NCBI GenBank assembly: GCA_031386665.1
Contig: JANNCN010000080.1
Coordinates: 1 to 14,088, forward strand
DNA from: JANYCG01 sp031386665
GTDB taxonomy: Bacteria; Pseudomonadota; Gammaproteobacteria; Burkholderiales; Burkholderiaceae_C
DNA: 14,088 nucleotides
Reading direction: 5' to 3'
The notes under the pieces: model-generated
What the model was told of the DNA's origin: nothing
The model's input: only the letters and a program-made list of their open reading frames with translations
Databases searched by the model: none
Position numbers and translations under genes: made by a program
Shown: one piece after another, positions 13,126-14,088 of the stretch
How the letters are laid out: the number at the start of each line of letters is the position of its first letter
How positions within the stretch are numbered: position 1 is the stretch's first letter

Positions 13126-14088
13126 TAACCCAGCCCTCGCACCAGCTCCATGGCCTGCTCAATCCGTTCCACCGCGTGGATGGTCATGCCCTCAAATTCT
13201 TTGCCGCCTGACTTTTTGGGCGCGTTGGCTTTGGGCACGATGGCCACGCTGAAACCCAGTTTGGCGGCTTCTTTCAGGCGCTCCTGGCCGCGCGGCGCAG
13301 GGCGCACTTCACCGGCCAGGCCGACCTCACCAAAGGCGATAAAGCCCTTGGGCAAGGGCTTGCCACGCAGGCTTGAAGTAATCGCTAACATCACTGCCAA
13401 GTCAGCTGCCGGCTCGCTGATGCGCACGCCACCTACCGCGTTCACAAACACGTCTTGGTCCATGCAAGCCACACCCGCGTGGCGGTGCAGCACGGCCAAC
13501 AGCATGGCCAGCCGGTCTTTGTCCAGCCCCACGCTTAAGCGCCTGGGCGAGGGGCCGCCGCTGTCCACCAGGGCCTGAATTTCGACCAGCATGGGGCGCG
13601 TGCCTTCAAGGGTGACCATCACGCAACTGCCGGGCACGGGCTCACTGTGCTGGCTTAAAAAGATGGCGCTCGGGTTGCTGACGCCCTTCAGACCCTTCTC
13701 GGTCATGGCAAAAACACCGATTTCGTTGACCGCCCCAAAGCGGTTTTTGATGGCGCGAACCAGCCTGAAGCTGCTGTGCGTGTCGCCTTCAAAGTACAGC
13801 ACGGTGTCTACCATGTGTTCCAACACGCGCGGGCCGGCCAATGCGCCTTCTTTGGTGACGTGGCCGACCAAAACGATGCACACGCCGCTGGCTTTGGCCG
13901 CGCGCGTCAGGTGCGCCGCGCACTCTCGCACCTGGGCAACTGACCCAGGGGCCGAGGTCAATTGGTCTGAGTAAACGGTTTGAATCGAGTCAATCACCGC
14001 AATGTCGGGCTGCGAATCAGCCAACGTGGCGAGTATTTTTTCAAGCTGAATCTCGGCCAGCACCTTGACTTGCGAGTTGTCCAGCCCC
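13125..14088 (-). CDS. radA: DNA repair protein RadA, C-terminal part (5' end outside the window)
   Basis: About 320 residues of RadA (family length around 450), running off the right edge in frame. The N-terminal zinc finger and Walker A lie outside. Seen here are the Walker B strand IAVIDSIQTVYSDQL, the loop GSVAQVRECAAHL, GHVTKEGALAGPRVLEHMVDTVLYFEGD, and the RadA-specific KNRFG at positions 106-110 counted from the Met/Val at 14063. The Lon-protease-like domain follows (SGGPSPRRLSVGLDKDRLAMLLAVL to FIAFGEVGLAGEVRP). RadA is a hexameric ATPase that promotes branch migration in homologous recombination. The stop TAG at 13125-13127 is formed from the TA duplication plus the first base of the MITE-like element, so the present C-terminus may have been set by that insertion. 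Confidence 0.95.
   Translation of the reverse strand, partial: GLDNSQVKVLAEIQLEKILATLADSQPDIAVIDSIQTVYSDQLTSAPGSVAQVRECAAHLTRAAKASGVCIVLVGHVTKEGALAGPRVLEHMVDTVLYFEGDTHSSFRLVRAIKNRFGAVNEIGVFAMTEKGLKGVSNPSAIFLSQHSEPVPGSCVMVTLEGTRPMLVEIQALVDSGGPSPRRLSVGLDKDRLAMLLAVLHRHAGVACMDQDVFVNAVGGVRISEPAADLAVMLAITSSLRGKPLPKGFIAFGEVGLAGEVRPAPRGQERLKEAAKLGFSVAIVPKANAPKKSGGKEFEGMTIHAVERIEQAMELVRGLG

Noticed and set aside
12523..13128. A plus-strand frame of 201 codons across the antitoxin, its promoter and the MITE-like element
   Set aside because: It crosses unrelated elements and is antisense to the antitoxin. It shows no motif and its start is inside the toxin gene.
1..14088. CRISPR array, rRNA or tRNA genes
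   Set aside because: No regularly spaced direct repeats of 24-40 bp, cloverleaf-type sequence or rRNA-like stretch was seen on reading both strands.

Overview
The window looks like chromosomal DNA from a betaproteobacterium of the order Burkholderiales, probably Comamonadaceae (Rhodoferax/Polaromonas-like). The basis is GC-rich coding with proteins typical of that group: a PduO-type adenosyltransferase, WaaF, a CHCC zinc-finger protein beside IlvE, and RadA. AT-rich intergenic repeats lie between them. The taxon is inferred from protein style and was not searched.

Layout. 1-1271: the 3' end of an unrecognised gene, then a graspetide-type (MvdD-like) ATP-grasp ligase. 1463-3641: a GlcD-type FAD-linked oxidase (-) divergent from a cob(I)alamin adenosyltransferase (+). 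3642-5818: a type II restriction-modification island of more AT-rich codon use, with a C5 cytosine methyltransferase preceded by a LexA-like box and a downstream PD-(D/E)XK-like endonuclease. The endonuclease frame is broken near its N-terminus by one extra unit of an 8-bp tandem repeat. 5884-8680: a hotdog thioesterase (-) divergent from an OmpR-family regulator/histidine kinase pair (+). A perfect Cpx-type box precedes the regulator. 8681-9042: a non-coding stretch ending in a strong intrinsic terminator about 250 bp past the kinase. 9043-11968 (-): a likely operon of membrane protein, ilvE, zinc-finger protein and waaF, with an 80-bp snap-back element inserted directly at the waaF start codon. 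12181-12842 (-): a FitAB/VapBC-type toxin-antitoxin pair. 12962-13125: a MITE-like element with long terminal inverted repeats, abutting the radA stop. 13125-14088 (-): the C-terminal part of radA.

The least expected content is between the genes. A dispersed repeat occurs three times (1337-1450, 6350-6415 on the minus strand, 11987-12100). It has a small hairpin at one end, a perfect palindrome at the other, and in two copies an extended -10 promoter pointing into a neighbouring operon. Together with the waaF hairpin element and the MITE-like element, at least three kinds of small non-autonomous repeat have shaped gene starts, gene ends and possibly promoters here. I see no CRISPR array, rRNA or tRNA. 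The best candidates for follow-up are the promoter-carrying repeat family, the 8-bp-repeat switch in the restriction gene, and the mobile hairpin that occludes waaF initiation.
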